Assembly: GCA_016781525.1 (NCBI GenBank)
Contig: JADDQE010000017.1
Span: 1-39,437 of the forward strand
Direction of reading: 5' to 3'
Origin: a bacterium
GTDB lineage: Bacteria; Chloroflexota; Chloroflexia; Chloroflexales; Kallotenuaceae
Length of the DNA: 39,437 bases
Shown: positions 23,659-34,364 of the stretch, piece after piece
Layout: every line of letters starts with the position of its first letter
Numbering within the stretch: the stretch's first letter is position 1
Program-made: the position numbers and the translations under genes
Notes under the pieces: model-generated
What the model was told of the DNA's origin: nothing
Database searches by the model: none
The model's input: the letters and a program-made list of their open reading frames with translations, nothing else

Positions 23659-25509
23659 ATGACTGATCAGGCCCAAGCATACACCTTTAAGGCCGAGGTA
23701 CAGCAGCTATTGCACATTCTATCGCAGGCGCTGTACACCGATCGCGAAATCTTTCTCCGCGAGCTTATCTCGAATAGCTCGGATGCGCTCCACCGGATGC
23801 GTGTTGAGCAGCTCACCAACAGTGATGTCGTCGATCGTGACGCCGAGCTTGCTATTCGCGTATCCAGCGACGAGAACGCCAAGCGTGTTACCATCAGCGA
23901 CACTGGCATCGGCATGACCGAGGAAGAGCTTATCCAGAACTTGGGGACCATCGCGCACTCGGGCGCACGTGCCGTGATCGAGCGCCTTGCAAAGGAGCAG
24001 CGCTCTGACGTTATCGGCCAGTTTGGCGTAGGCTTCTACTCCGTCTTCGCCGTCGCCGACCGCGTTGTCGTTACCTCACGCTCGTTCCAGCCGGATGCCG
24101 CGGCAGTGCGCTGGGAGTCGACCGGCGGCGATAGCTACACGGTCTCGGCGAGCGAGCGAACAGAGCGCGGCACAACGATTGAGGTGTATCTCAAAGACGA
24201 TGCCAAAGAGTTTGCACAGCCCTGGCAGGTCAAGCAAATCATCAAAAAGCACTCCGACTTTGTTGCCTTCCCGATCTACTATGCGGATGAAGATAAGCCG
24301 GTCAATCAGACCAAGCCGCTCTGGCGGCGCGCGCCACGTGAGGTCGAGGCCGAGGCTTACAAGGAGTTTTACCGGCAGCTGACGATGGATTGGGAGCCGC
24401 CCCTCCATCAGTTGCACCTGTCGACCGACGCGCCGATCGACCTTCATGCCATTTTGTTCATCCCCTCTAAGCGCGAGCGCGGCCTGATCGAGCGCCGGAC
24501 CGAGGGTAAGATCAAGCTCTACTCGCGCAGCGTACTGATCCAGGAAGAGGCGAAAGACCTCCTCCCGAACCACTTCCGGTTTGTGGAGGGCGTTGTCGAC
24601 AGCGAAGATTTACCGCTGAACGTATCACGCGAGTCGGTTCAGCGCACGCCCGAGATTCAGCGCATCCGCAAAACACTGACAAGCCGCCTCACCCGCGAGC
24701 TCGCGCAGATGGCGGAGAACCAGGCTGAAACCTACCGCACCTTCTGGGCTGAGTTTGGGCCTTTTCTCAAGGAGGGCATCGTCGTTGAGCCCAGCAGCAA
24801 GGACGACCTGCTAAAGCTCCTGCGCTTTCACAGCACGAAAGGCGATGAGCTTGTCTCACTAGCGCAGTACAAGGAGCGCATGGTCGAAGGGCAGAAGGCG
24901 ATCTACTACGTGCTGGCCAATGACCTCGAGAGCGCCCGCCGCAGCCCACATCTGGATGCGCTCGAAGCGCGAGGGATCGAAGCCCTGCTGCTCGTCGATT
25001 TGGTCGACGGCTATGTGATGAACACCTTGCGCGAGTACGACGGCACGCCGCTCGAGAACGCCGACAACCCCAACCTCGACCTGCCCGAGCTCGCCGATGA
25101 GGAGTCGGCTGAGACGATCGACCAGGCCGTCTTCGACCAGTTGGCGGTACGGATTAAGGACGTGCTCGGCGACCGCGTTACCCAGGTACGGCCGTCGAAG
25201 ACCCTCAAGCATAATCCGGCTCGCCTGGTTGCCGCCGACGGCGCGGGTCAGCGTGATATGCATCGGGTTCAGCGGCTGATCAACCGTGATTACGAGGTCC
25301 CAGCTTCCATTTTGGAGCTCAACCGCAGCCATCCGCTCATCCGCAGCCTGGCACAGCTGCACACGACGCACCCGGACAATCTGCTGGGCAATGTCGTCAT
25401 CGAGCAGCTATACGACAGCGCCCTGCTGCTGGATGGGCTCCATCCCAATCCGGCGCAGATGGTCCCGCGAATTCAGCAGCTCATGGAGGCTGCGGTCAGG
25501 GCCGACTAG
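23659..25509 (+). CDS. htpG: Molecular chaperone HtpG (bacterial Hsp90)
   Basis: ATP-dependent dimeric chaperone of the cytosol. The 616 residues match the family length. The GHKL ATPase pocket shows ELISNSSDALHRMR, DTGIGMTEEELIQNLGTIAHSG and GQFGVGFYSVF, with the middle-domain ISRESVQ-type Arg loop as NVSRESVQRTPEI. The C-terminal dimerisation region is present (HPNPAQMVPRIQQLMEAA). Shine-Dalgarno GAGGAG lies 8 nt before the ATG. The gene has its own promoter and terminator and so is a single-gene unit after the sensor-kinase block. Confidence 0.97.
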   Translation: MTDQAQAYTFKAEVQQLLHILSQALYTDREIFLRELISNSSDALHRMRVEQLTNSDVVDRDAELAIRVSSDENAKRVTISDTGIGMTEEELIQNLGTIAHSGARAVIERLAKEQRSDVIGQFGVGFYSVFAVADRVVVTSRSFQPDAAAVRWESTGGDSYTVSASERTERGTTIEVYLKDDAKEFAQPWQVKQIIKKHSDFVAFPIYYADEDKPVNQTKPLWRRAPREVEAEAYKEFYRQLTMDWEPPLHQLHLSTDAPIDLHAILFIPSKRERGLIERRTEGKIKLYSRSVLIQEEAKDLLPNHFRFVEGVVDSEDLPLNVSRESVQRTPEIQRIRKTLTSRLTRELAQMAENQAETYRTFWAEFGPFLKEGIVVEPSSKDDLLKLLRFHSTKGDELVSLAQYKERMVEGQKAIYYVLANDLESARRSPHLDALEARGIEALLLVDLVDGYVMNTLREYDGTPLENADNPNLDLPELADEESAETIDQAVFDQLAVRIKDVLGDRVTQVRPSKTLKHNPARLVAADGAGQRDMHRVQRLINRDYEVPASILELNRSHPLIRSLAQLHTTHPDNLLGNVVIEQLYDSALLLDGLHPNPAQMVPRIQQLMEAAVRAD

Positions 25510-25535
25510 CTTAAGCAGAAGCGAGCGATGCAGCA

Positions 25536-25576
25536 GCGGGCAGGCGCCTCAAGGGTTGCTCTGCCCGCTCGCTTTT
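25536..25576 (+). terminator. htpG intrinsic terminator
   Basis: GCGGGCAG (25536-25543) pairs with CTGCCCGC (25561-25568), 17-nt loop, followed by TCGCTTTT to 25576. Confidence 0.75.
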
Positions 25577-25790
25577 GGTCGCGTCCGGTACTTTCTGCCG
25601 CGGGCGTCCGGCGCAAACAGCGTCGTCTGGCCACGCAAGCGTCACCACGACGCGAGGTCCTAAGCAGCTCTCCGTGGGCAGGGAGCAGCGGTTAGCATCA
25701 GCTACGTTTGACGAAGGGGCTATGCGACCAGTACAATCCCCGCGCGGCTTACCGCCGCATGTACCGTTGGCGCGGCTTACCATAGACACC

Positions 25791-26315
25791 ATGCGAACTG
25801 ATTGTGCAGCATATTTAGATATTGAAACGGCGTTCGACGGCTCGATCACGGTCATCGGCATCTACCGGCCCGATGGTGGTACGTTTCAGCTAGTGGGCGG
25901 GGGTGTTACCGATGTCAATGTATATCGAGCGCTCGAAGGCGTCCAAACGCTCTACACCTACAACGGTGGAAGCTTCGACCTCCCCGTCATTCGTCGGCGC
26001 ATCCACGCAGATCTGAAGCGCGATTTCCGGCATCACGACCTTATGCGCGATTGCTGGCGCCATGGGCTCAAAGGGGGCTTGAAAAAGGTAGAGCAGCAGC
26101 TTGGCATCGTGCGGAGTACAGCCGGAATGACCGGATGGGATGCGCCGCGGCTCTGGCACCGATACGAAACACGTGGTGATACGGCTGCACTTGAGCTCCT
26201 GCTGCGTTACAATCGAGATGATATCGTGCATCTGCCACGCCTGCGGGCGCTGCTGCACGCCCTGCCGGAAGAGCCGATCCATGAAGCCTTAACCATCTGG
26301 TCGTCCGAAACGTGA
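25791..26315 (+). CDS. RNase H-fold (YprB-type) nuclease-like protein
   Basis: A 174-residue DEDD-type exonuclease-like domain: DIE near the N-terminus (YLDIETAFDG), NGGSFDLPVIRRR with the second Asp, and RYNRDDIVHLPRLRAL with the terminal DD. This matches the RNase_H_2/YprB group, whose members are mostly uncharacterised nucleases. An ATG at 25722 would add 23 Pro-rich residues; I prefer 25791 because the fold starts there and promoter-like elements lie inside the extension (TTGACG 25708, TACAAT 25732, and TACCAT ending 7 nt before this ATG). The last would make the mRNA leaderless, agreeing with the lack of a Shine-Dalgarno. Confidence 0.75.
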   Translation: MRTDCAAYLDIETAFDGSITVIGIYRPDGGTFQLVGGGVTDVNVYRALEGVQTLYTYNGGSFDLPVIRRRIHADLKRDFRHHDLMRDCWRHGLKGGLKKVEQQLGIVRSTAGMTGWDAPRLWHRYETRGDTAALELLLRYNRDDIVHLPRLRALLHALPEEPIHEALTIWSSET

Positions 26316-26423
26316 AGCGCGACGGAGCACAAATACGACCCATGGCCCTGCGGCTAGCGCCGTACAATGACCCAGCCAGAAGCCAGCGGCAGCTTCGAGC
26401 TTGGCGAGGAGACTGAGCAGAAC

Positions 26424-28274
26424 ATGCAATCACGAGTGCTCAACGGGCGCTATGAGCTGTTGAACCCACTGGGACAAGGTGGTATGGCGACGGTGTACCG
26501 TGGGCGCGACTTACGACTGGGCCGTTCTGTAGCGATTAAGGTACTGCATAACTATTACGCTGCCGACGACGAGTTCTTGCAGCGGTTTGCACACGAGGCA
26601 ATGTCTGCGGCGAACCTTTCATCTCATCCCAACATCGTCGACGTGTATGATGTTGGCCAGGATGGTGACCTGAACTTTATTGTCATGGAGCTGATCGATG
26701 GCCAGGATCTAAAAGCCCTGATCGACGCGTCGGCACCGTTACCGCCCGAGCAAGCGCTCAACATTGCTATCCAAGCCGCGGAAGGGCTCGACTACGCCCA
26801 TCGCCGCGGCCTGGTCCATCGCGATGTCAAGCCCCAGAACATGCTGCTGACCCCGGATGGGCATGTCCGCATCGCCGACTTCGGGATTGCGAAGTCACAC
26901 TTGTCGACCGCTATTACGCAGGCCGGCATGACCTTTGGCACCGCCGACTATATTTCTCCTGAGCAGGCGCAGGGCCTCGATGCTACTCCGCAGTCCGACA
27001 TTTATAGCTTAGGCGTTGTGCTCTACGAGATGTTGACTCGGCACCTGCCGTTCACGGCGGATACGCCTATGGCGGTTGCGATCCAGCATATCCAGAAGCC
27101 GCCGCCGCCACTGCGCCAGTGGAACCCCACGGTTCCACCTGCCCTTGACGCCCTCGTGCTCCGATCGCTTGCGAAGGCTCCACAGCAACGACCAGCCAGC
27201 GCTAAAGCCTTTGCTCAGGAGCTGCGGGACTACTTGGCTGGCCGGCTGCAACCGACGGTTGCCGTCCCGATGCCTCCGCCGGCACCGCCTAGGCCCAAAG
27301 CAGCGAGCCCAGTTGTACGCGCACCCGTCACGCCTACGTACGAGCCGCGACGCCAAGCGCCGCGGCCGCAACATGCACCCCCACCTCCACCCCCTTTCTC
27401 CGCACCACCACGCCAGCGAGGTGGCCTCGGATTTGGAACATTGCTCATCGGCTTACTGCTGCTCGGCGGCCTGGTAGCGCTCGCCTACGTCGCACTCAGT
27501 CCGGGCACCGCCAGCTTGTTTGATTTCAATACGGGCATAGTCGCCCGGCCCAGTCCTTCGGCTGGTCCCACGGCCGAGCCGACGACCACGCCAACCACGG
27601 AGCCGACAGCTACGCCTGTGCCGCTGGTAACCTTGCCCAATTTCATCGGTCAAAGCGAACGGGATGTCGTCGAGGGACAGCTACCACAGCTCAAGCTGGT
27701 ACGGCGCTTCGACCCCGACGATCCCTCGCTCCTGCCGCGCTTCGATCCCGCCCCGCGTGGAACGGTGATCGAGCAGTCGCCCGCTTCGGGGCAGCAGGTA
27801 CCGGAAGGCGAACCGGTGGCGATCGTGGTAAGTTTGGGACCGGTGCCGGACGTAACCGGCCTTCCGGCGGATGTCGCGGAAGAGGCACTCCGGGAGGGCG
27901 GACTGGTGATGCAGCGCCAAGAGGCGCCTAGCCGAACGGTACGACAAGGCTTGGTGACGGCCCAAGAGCCCGCTCCTGGGGGTGGCGCTGCCCCGGGCTC
28001 ACCGTCCACCCTCACAATCAGCCTCGGTGATGTCGTCGCGTTCCCCGACGTGATCAACAACGACACGCCCATCGACGTCGCGCGTCAAGCGGTCACTGAT
28101 GCTGGTTTCAACGTCATCGCGGAGGATGCGCAAGGACCGGACCGGCTGCCGAACTTCGACGCATTCCTGCCCAACGAGGTCGTCAGCGCAACGGCGAATG
28201 ACGAGCCGATCGACGTCAGGGGTGAGCTCGTACCTCGCGGCGCCAACGTGATTCTAGCGTATCGCGCGCCCTAA
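26424..28274 (+). CDS. Ser/Thr protein kinase with PASTA repeats (PknB-like)
   Basis: Transmembrane Hanks-type kinase. The cytosolic kinase domain (about 8-275) has the Gly loop GQGGMATVY (17-25), K39 in VAIKVL, HRDVKPQN with D134, and DFGIAK with D152. A Pro-rich linker (about 285-330) leads to one membrane helix (about 335-358), a Pro/Thr stalk, and three PASTA-like repeats to the C-terminus, domains that bind muropeptides or lipid II in Firmicutes and Actinobacteria. The start at 26424 (MQSRVLNGRYELL) has GAGGAG 11 nt upstream and is the usual beginning; an ATG at 26367 adds 19 residues without a ribosome site. It is convergent with rel. Confidence 0.94.
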   Translation: MQSRVLNGRYELLNPLGQGGMATVYRGRDLRLGRSVAIKVLHNYYAADDEFLQRFAHEAMSAANLSSHPNIVDVYDVGQDGDLNFIVMELIDGQDLKALIDASAPLPPEQALNIAIQAAEGLDYAHRRGLVHRDVKPQNMLLTPDGHVRIADFGIAKSHLSTAITQAGMTFGTADYISPEQAQGLDATPQSDIYSLGVVLYEMLTRHLPFTADTPMAVAIQHIQKPPPPLRQWNPTVPPALDALVLRSLAKAPQQRPASAKAFAQELRDYLAGRLQPTVAVPMPPPAPPRPKAASPVVRAPVTPTYEPRRQAPRPQHAPPPPPPFSAPPRQRGGLGFGTLLIGLLLLGGLVALAYVALSPGTASLFDFNTGIVARPSPSAGPTAEPTTTPTTEPTATPVPLVTLPNFIGQSERDVVEGQLPQLKLVRRFDPDDPSLLPRFDPAPRGTVIEQSPASGQQVPEGEPVAIVVSLGPVPDVTGLPADVAEEALREGGLVMQRQEAPSRTVRQGLVTAQEPAPGGGAAPGSPSTLTISLGDVVAFPDVINNDTPIDVARQAVTDAGFNVIAEDAQGPDRLPNFDAFLPNEVVSATANDEPIDVRGELVPRGANVILAYRAP

Positions 28275-28295
28275 CATCCGACAAAAATATAAAAT

Positions 28296-28331
28296 AACGC
28301 CCCAAGTGCCGCTGTCTGCACTTGGGGCGTT
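28296..28331. terminator. Bidirectional terminator between the PASTA kinase and rel
   Basis: AACGCCCCAAGTGC (28296-28309) and GCACTTGGGGCGTT (28318-28331) are a perfect 14-bp stem with an 8-nt loop. On the minus strand a T-rich stretch (28281-28295) follows, so it suits rel especially. Confidence 0.9.
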
Positions 28332-28352
28332 GCTCTCTGTGCTTGCCGCGCG

Positions 28353-30605
<2,253 letters not shown>

Positions 30606-30677
30606 CAAGGCGCTCCATCCCGATTGAGACCCCGTGTGGGAGCCGTTAGCAGTGGGCGCTGCGCACGGGTATCCGCT

Positions 30678-30707
30678 AGGATAGCACGAGGATCGAAGTG
30701 CTGTCAA
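30678..30707 (-). promoter_or_regulatory. rel promoter
   Basis: On the minus strand, a perfect TTGACA (30702-30707) and TATCCT (30678-30683) are 18 bp apart with TG before the -10. The predicted leader is about 65 nt. Confidence 0.78.
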
Positions 30708-30777
30708 GGAAACTTATGTCAACATATATGAGTATACGTAGAGGTTACGACGCCAGATGCATGGCTTAGCCGTGGGC

Positions 30778-30817
30778 AAAAAAAGCCGCCACAGCGCGCG
30801 TTAAACACTGTGGCGGC
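30778..30817 (-). terminator. Intrinsic terminator of the LuxR / small membrane protein unit
   Basis: GCCGCCACAG (30785-30794) and CTGTGGCGGC (30808-30817) are a perfect 10-bp stem; on the minus strand seven T residues follow (30778-30784). It lies 45 nt past the stop of the small membrane protein gene. Confidence 0.93.
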
Positions 30818-30861
30818 GATCTAAGTCAATATATTTTAGCCGAGGGAAACGGCATGGCCGA

Positions 30862-31101
30862 CTAGTCCGATTGGACGTCGTTGAGCGCCCAGAGTGTCTT
30901 CATCGCCCGCGCAATCAGCAGGCCAAGCAGGACGCCCACAACTATCCATAGACTCAAAATCAGCCAGCGGACCCAGCCATCGGCAAGCACCGCAAGGACG
31001 CCAAAGACACAGAACGCCGGCGCGAGGAGCGAGCCGACGATCAACAGCGCGCGTAGGCGCTGGCGTAAAAGCTGGGGTGGCGGTACGTCAGAATTGCCCA
31101 T
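30862..31101 (-). CDS. Small membrane protein (79 aa)
   Basis: Unrecognised. Residues 17-41 and 44-66 form two membrane helices with a short positively charged N-terminal segment (RQRLR) and a cytosolic-looking C-terminus. No Shine-Dalgarno is clear before the ATG at 31101. A promoter-like pair, TTGTGC (31175-31180) and TACAAT (31151-31156), lies upstream inside the end of the LuxR gene. It is the last gene of a same-strand series with two HtrA-like proteases and a LuxR regulator, so a membrane-stress role is conceivable but unsupported. Confidence 0.6.
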   Translation of the reverse strand: MGNSDVPPPQLLRQRLRALLIVGSLLAPAFCVFGVLAVLADGWVRWLILSLWIVVGVLLGLLIARAMKTLWALNDVQSD

Positions 31102-31169
31102 CTATTTAAGGCGCGACACAGAGGAAACTAGGCTGGAGCGCGCCCGTCGTATTGTACTCCAAGCTGGGT

Positions 31170-31787
31170 TTAGAGCACAATCAGCCCGCGCCGTGCCCCC
31201 GCCCGTACAGCCTCGGTGCGGCTGGCGACGCCGAGCTTGGCATAGATCGCGGATACATGGAACTTAACAGTGTGCTCGCTGATATGGAGACGCTCGGCAA
31301 TCATTTTGTTCGCCAGCCCCTGCCCGATCAGCTGCAGCACTTCTAGCTCGCGACTCGTCAGTGGCTCGACCAGCGGCTCGGCTCGGCTGGTCCGGCTAGG
31401 CGCTGGTGCTTGGAGCAGCTGTGTCGCAATATCGGGATGAATCGTGATCAAACCATGGAACAGGGCGTTCACCGCGGCGGTCAGCTCATCCGAGCCAGCA
31501 TCGCTTGGCAGCACAGCCCATGCGTGAGACACCGGCAGTGGCAGCGACAGGTTGGTCCAGTCGTCGACAAGGAACAGGACGCCGCGGAGCGGGTCGGGTA
31601 GGACCAAGGGCGCTGGTCCAAGCGCACCGTGGATCACCGCCACACTGGCTGCGCTGAGCGGGGGATGCCGGAGATCGCCTGGTCCCGCCGCATCGCCTAC
31701 GATGCTCAGAGCCGGATCAGACGCCAGCAGTACGCGCAAGCCTGCACGTACTGCTGGTGCTTGAGCAATCACCGCGACCGGAATCAC
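31170..31787 (-). CDS. LuxR/NarL-type regulator with degenerate receiver
   Basis: A 205-residue transcription regulator. The C-terminal LuxR helix-turn-helix (about 140-200) is textbook: LTSRELEVLQLIGQGLANKMIAERL and ISEHTVKFHVSAIYAKLG. The N-terminal half keeps receiver outlines (PAVRAGLRVLLASDP) but not its chemistry: the acidic pair is AQ (8-9) and the strand 3 acceptor site reads VIHGAL with no Asp. It therefore cannot be phosphorylated in the usual way and may respond to a ligand or partner protein. It starts with GTG overlapping the TGA of the upstream protease (GTGA), showing translational coupling to it. Confidence 0.88.
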   Translation of the reverse strand: MIPVAVIAQAPAVRAGLRVLLASDPALSIVGDAAGPGDLRHPPLSAASVAVIHGALGPAPLVLPDPLRGVLFLVDDWTNLSLPLPVSHAWAVLPSDAGSDELTAAVNALFHGLITIHPDIATQLLQAPAPSRTSRAEPLVEPLTSRELEVLQLIGQGLANKMIAERLHISEHTVKFHVSAIYAKLGVASRTEAVRAGARRGLIVL

Positions 31788-32716
31788 GCAGCTGCCTGCA
31801 CACTTGCGGGGGCATCGAGCGCAACATCGACAGTGCGCAGCTCGCCGCCACGCAGCACGCGCACCGCAATCCGGTCGCCGACCGAGTGCTGCGCGAGCGC
31901 ATACTTCAGGATATGGGCATCGTCGACAGCTGTATGGGCAATGTCGAGCAGTACATCTCCGATATACAGACCAGATCGCGCCGCCGCACTATCATCCTGC
32001 ACGGCGACTACCAGCAGGCCCAGCTCGCGACGAACGGCGGTTCCAATGGCCTCCGGCAGCTCAACTGGCTGTACAGCAACACCGAGGACTGGCTGTTGCC
32101 CCTCCGCGACCGCCAGAAACTGGGTTGCAATATGGCTTGGAATCGCTACGCTGAGGTCGCCACCAAAGATCATCGCGTTGATTCCAATAACACAACCACG
32201 TGCATCGAGCAGCGGCCCCCCGGAGTTACCTGGAGCGAGCTGAACATCCGAGCGCAAATACTCTGCCTTACTGTGGCGCCAACCGGTCTCGATTGCGCCG
32301 ACCCCACTGATGATGCCGGCAGTTACGACGCCACGGCGGCCCCACGGATTACCGATGGCCAGCGCAAGCTGACCCACTCGCACAGCCTCCGAAGCGCCAA
32401 CCGGAGCTGCCGCGAGTCCGATCGCGTCGACCTTTAGCGCGGCCAAGTCAAGCATCGGATCGCGCGCAATCACTGTCGCCCGTAGCTCACGATCATCGCT
32501 GAATAACACGGTCGCGTGCTCGCGGTTGGCGACGACGTGATGATTCGTCATAATGATCCCGTCCGCGCGCCAGACAATTCCCGAGCCTGAGCCGCGAGCG
32601 CCGCTCCGCACCTGGACGACACTGTCCTTGACCTCGGCTACAAGCTCGGCAAGCTCGTCCGCGATGTTGGCGGGCAGGCGCGCCTCTACCGCCGTATCCT
32701 CAACTTCCGCAAACAT
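31784..32716 (-). CDS. HtrA/DegP-like serine protease with PDZ domain, no signal peptide
   Basis: A 310-residue trypsin-fold protease: catalytic H60 (TNHH), D90 (MLDLAAL) and S165 (GNSGGPL), followed by a PDZ domain (about 210-300; GLYIGDVLLDI). Unlike DegP, DegQ or HtrA, its N-terminus is a charged helix with no signal peptide or membrane anchor, so the protein should stay in the cytoplasm unless exported some other way. A Shine-Dalgarno GGAG lies 5 nt before the ATG. It is coupled to a LuxR regulator downstream and preceded by a second protease of the same type. Confidence 0.9.
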   Translation of the reverse strand: MFAEVEDTAVEARLPANIADELAELVAEVKDSVVQVRSGARGSGSGIVWRADGIIMTNHHVVANREHATVLFSDDRELRATVIARDPMLDLAALKVDAIGLAAAPVGASEAVRVGQLALAIGNPWGRRGVVTAGIISGVGAIETGWRHSKAEYLRSDVQLAPGNSGGPLLDARGCVIGINAMIFGGDLSVAIPSHIATQFLAVAEGQQPVLGVAVQPVELPEAIGTAVRRELGLLVVAVQDDSAAARSGLYIGDVLLDIAHTAVDDAHILKYALAQHSVGDRIAVRVLRGGELRTVDVALDAPASVQAAA

Positions 32717-32736
32717 ATCTACTCCGTTAGTTCTTC

Positions 32737-32890
32737 GGTATCAGGCAACCGGCATCAGGTATCAGGCAACAGCAGTCAGCTATCAACGGTCAGGTGACGT
32801 GTATCAAGCATCACGTATCATGGGCAGGCACCTACTCTCAGCTCCCTGCCCTCTGTTCTCTGCTCCCGTCGCCCCTTGCCCCTAGCTTCT
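32737..32890. repeat. Low-complexity intergenic word repeats between the two proteases
   Basis: The 13-mer GGTATCAGGCAAC occurs twice (32737-32749, 32758-32770), with related TATCA words continuing to about 32820. A pyrimidine-rich stretch then ends in CCCCTAGCTTCT (32879-32890). The latter is the inverse complement of a word in the repeat at 13229-13240, and it contains the stop codon of the second protease gene. Confidence 0.8.
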
Positions 32891-33787
32891 CGCCCCAACC
32901 GTGACATTTAGCTCGCGGAGCTCACCACCACGGATAATGTGAACCGGCTGTGCCTGACCCACTTTGTCGGCGGTCAAGAAACCCTGCAGATCGTCGGCAT
33001 CCTCGACGAGCTGGCCGCTCATTGCTACGAGGATATCCCCGAGCAAGAGACCACCGTTTGCAGCGGGGCTATTTGGCTCGACGTGCACCAGCAGCAGCCC
33101 CACATTGGGTCGTGTACCGTTGACTGTCGGGATGGCGTCGGGCAGCTTCACAGGTTGCGAGCTAATGCCCAGATAACCGCGCTTGAGCGATCCGTGCTGC
33201 GCTAACGTTTCGGCCACGCGCCAGGCGATCGCGCTCGGAATACCGAGGGCTGGGCCATTGGAGAGACCGGTGGTAATCATGCCCACGATTGCCCCATCCG
33301 CAGTAACCAGCGCACCACCGGAAAAGCCCGGATAAGGAGTTGCATCCGTCCGAATGACCCGTTCGAGCATCGCGCCACGCCCGCCGCGCCACGGCCCACC
33401 GACGGCGCTCACAATTCCGAGGCTTGCCATTGGCCCACCTAGTGAGGGTCGTCCAACAGCCAGAATCAGTTGCCCTACACGTGCCTCGGCGCTAGCCTGG
33501 GTCGCCGGCTCGAGCGTCACGCCCGAGACACGCAGAACCGCGATATCCGAGGCAGGATCGCGTCCGAGCAGCTTTGCCTTGCCCTCTGTGCCGTCGTGCG
33601 TGACAATCCCAATGTCTTCGTCGCGCTCGACGACATGATCCGCGGTTAAAACGAGGTCAGGCGCGGTCGCTATACCGCTCGCCGGGTAACGCTGCCGCCC
33701 ATTAACCAACACGGTCGACCGGCCCGCCCGCTCGACTGCGTCCGCCATCTGCGTTGAAAGATCGGCAAGTACCGTTGATCCGCTCAT
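32882..33787 (-). CDS. HtrA-like serine protease with PDZ domain, second copy
   Basis: A 301-residue paralogue: catalytic H51 (TADHVV), D81 (SDIAVL) and S156 in PGFSGGAL (usual PGNSGG; Asn is Phe), with a PDZ domain near 205-295 (GGLLLGDILVAM). Like its neighbour it has no signal peptide or membrane segment. GGAGG lies 8 nt before the ATG. It lies 165 bp upstream of the other protease on the same strand, separated by low-complexity repeats, and the two differ enough to be an old duplication. Confidence 0.88.
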   Translation of the reverse strand: MSGSTVLADLSTQMADAVERAGRSTVLVNGRQRYPASGIATAPDLVLTADHVVERDEDIGIVTHDGTEGKAKLLGRDPASDIAVLRVSGVTLEPATQASAEARVGQLILAVGRPSLGGPMASLGIVSAVGGPWRGGRGAMLERVIRTDATPYPGFSGGALVTADGAIVGMITTGLSNGPALGIPSAIAWRVAETLAQHGSLKRGYLGISSQPVKLPDAIPTVNGTRPNVGLLLVHVEPNSPAANGGLLLGDILVAMSGQLVEDADDLQGFLTADKVGQAQPVHIIRGGELRELNVTVGARS

Positions 33788-33959
33788 ATCAGGTCCTCCA
33801 TCCGGGTCTACAGCCTGCAGTTAGTGTAAGCTGACAGTTCACTCGCAGCACCCGCAGGTTGGATGGGACGGCACCTGGAAGTTCGGCTAGGCGGCTCGCT
33901 CGTCGTGGGACCGAAAATTCTAGCGCGTGCCCTTACGGATTGGCCTTGCCAATGCAGCC

Positions 33960-34364
33960 TCAGGCTTGGTCGAAAGCCTCAAGGATGACAGCGTCCGCCT
34001 CAATTTCCACCACGATCTGCGGATCGATCAAGCGCCGTACCTCGACCAGCGTCGAAGCTGGCCGGATAGTACCAAAGACCTCGCCATGTGCCCGGCCAAT
34101 CAGCTCCCAGTCGTCGACGTTGGTCACATAAATCCGTGTCCGGACGACGTGCTCCAAACGAGCACCTGTATGTTCCAGGGCGCGCTTGATGTTGCGCAAA
34201 ATCTGCACCGCCTGCACATACGGATCGCCAACCCCAACAATCGCCCCGCTCTCATCGGTTGCGGTTGTTCCCGCCACATAGACGAAGGGCCCGACCCGCA
34301 CAGCGCGGGAGTATCCAACAATCGACTCCCAAGGCGTTCCCGTGCTAATCTGTGTTCTCAGCAT
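33960..34364 (-). CDS. RidA/YjgF-family protein without the catalytic arginine
   Basis: A 134-residue member of the YjgF/YER057c/UK114 family, which forms trimers in the cytosol. The fold is clear (VGPFVYVAGTTATDESG, VVRTRIYVTNVDDWELIG, IVVEIEADAV). In RidA proper the motif PARSxVEV carries the Arg that hydrolyses reactive imines; here it reads PASTLVEV, so that Arg is Ser and imine deaminase activity is doubtful. This places it in one of the other Rid subfamilies. Its ATG lies inside the 3' end of the upstream sugar kinase gene (20-bp overlap), so the two are translated together. Confidence 0.88.
   Translation of the reverse strand: MLRTQISTGTPWESIVGYSRAVRVGPFVYVAGTTATDESGAIVGVGDPYVQAVQILRNIKRALEHTGARLEHVVRTRIYVTNVDDWELIGRAHGEVFGTIRPASTLVEVRRLIDPQIVVEIEADAVILEAFDQA

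Noticed and set aside
30606-30707. TTG start of rel 34 codons upstream
   Set aside because: A TTGACA/TATCCT promoter occupies this segment, so transcripts from it cannot contain that start.
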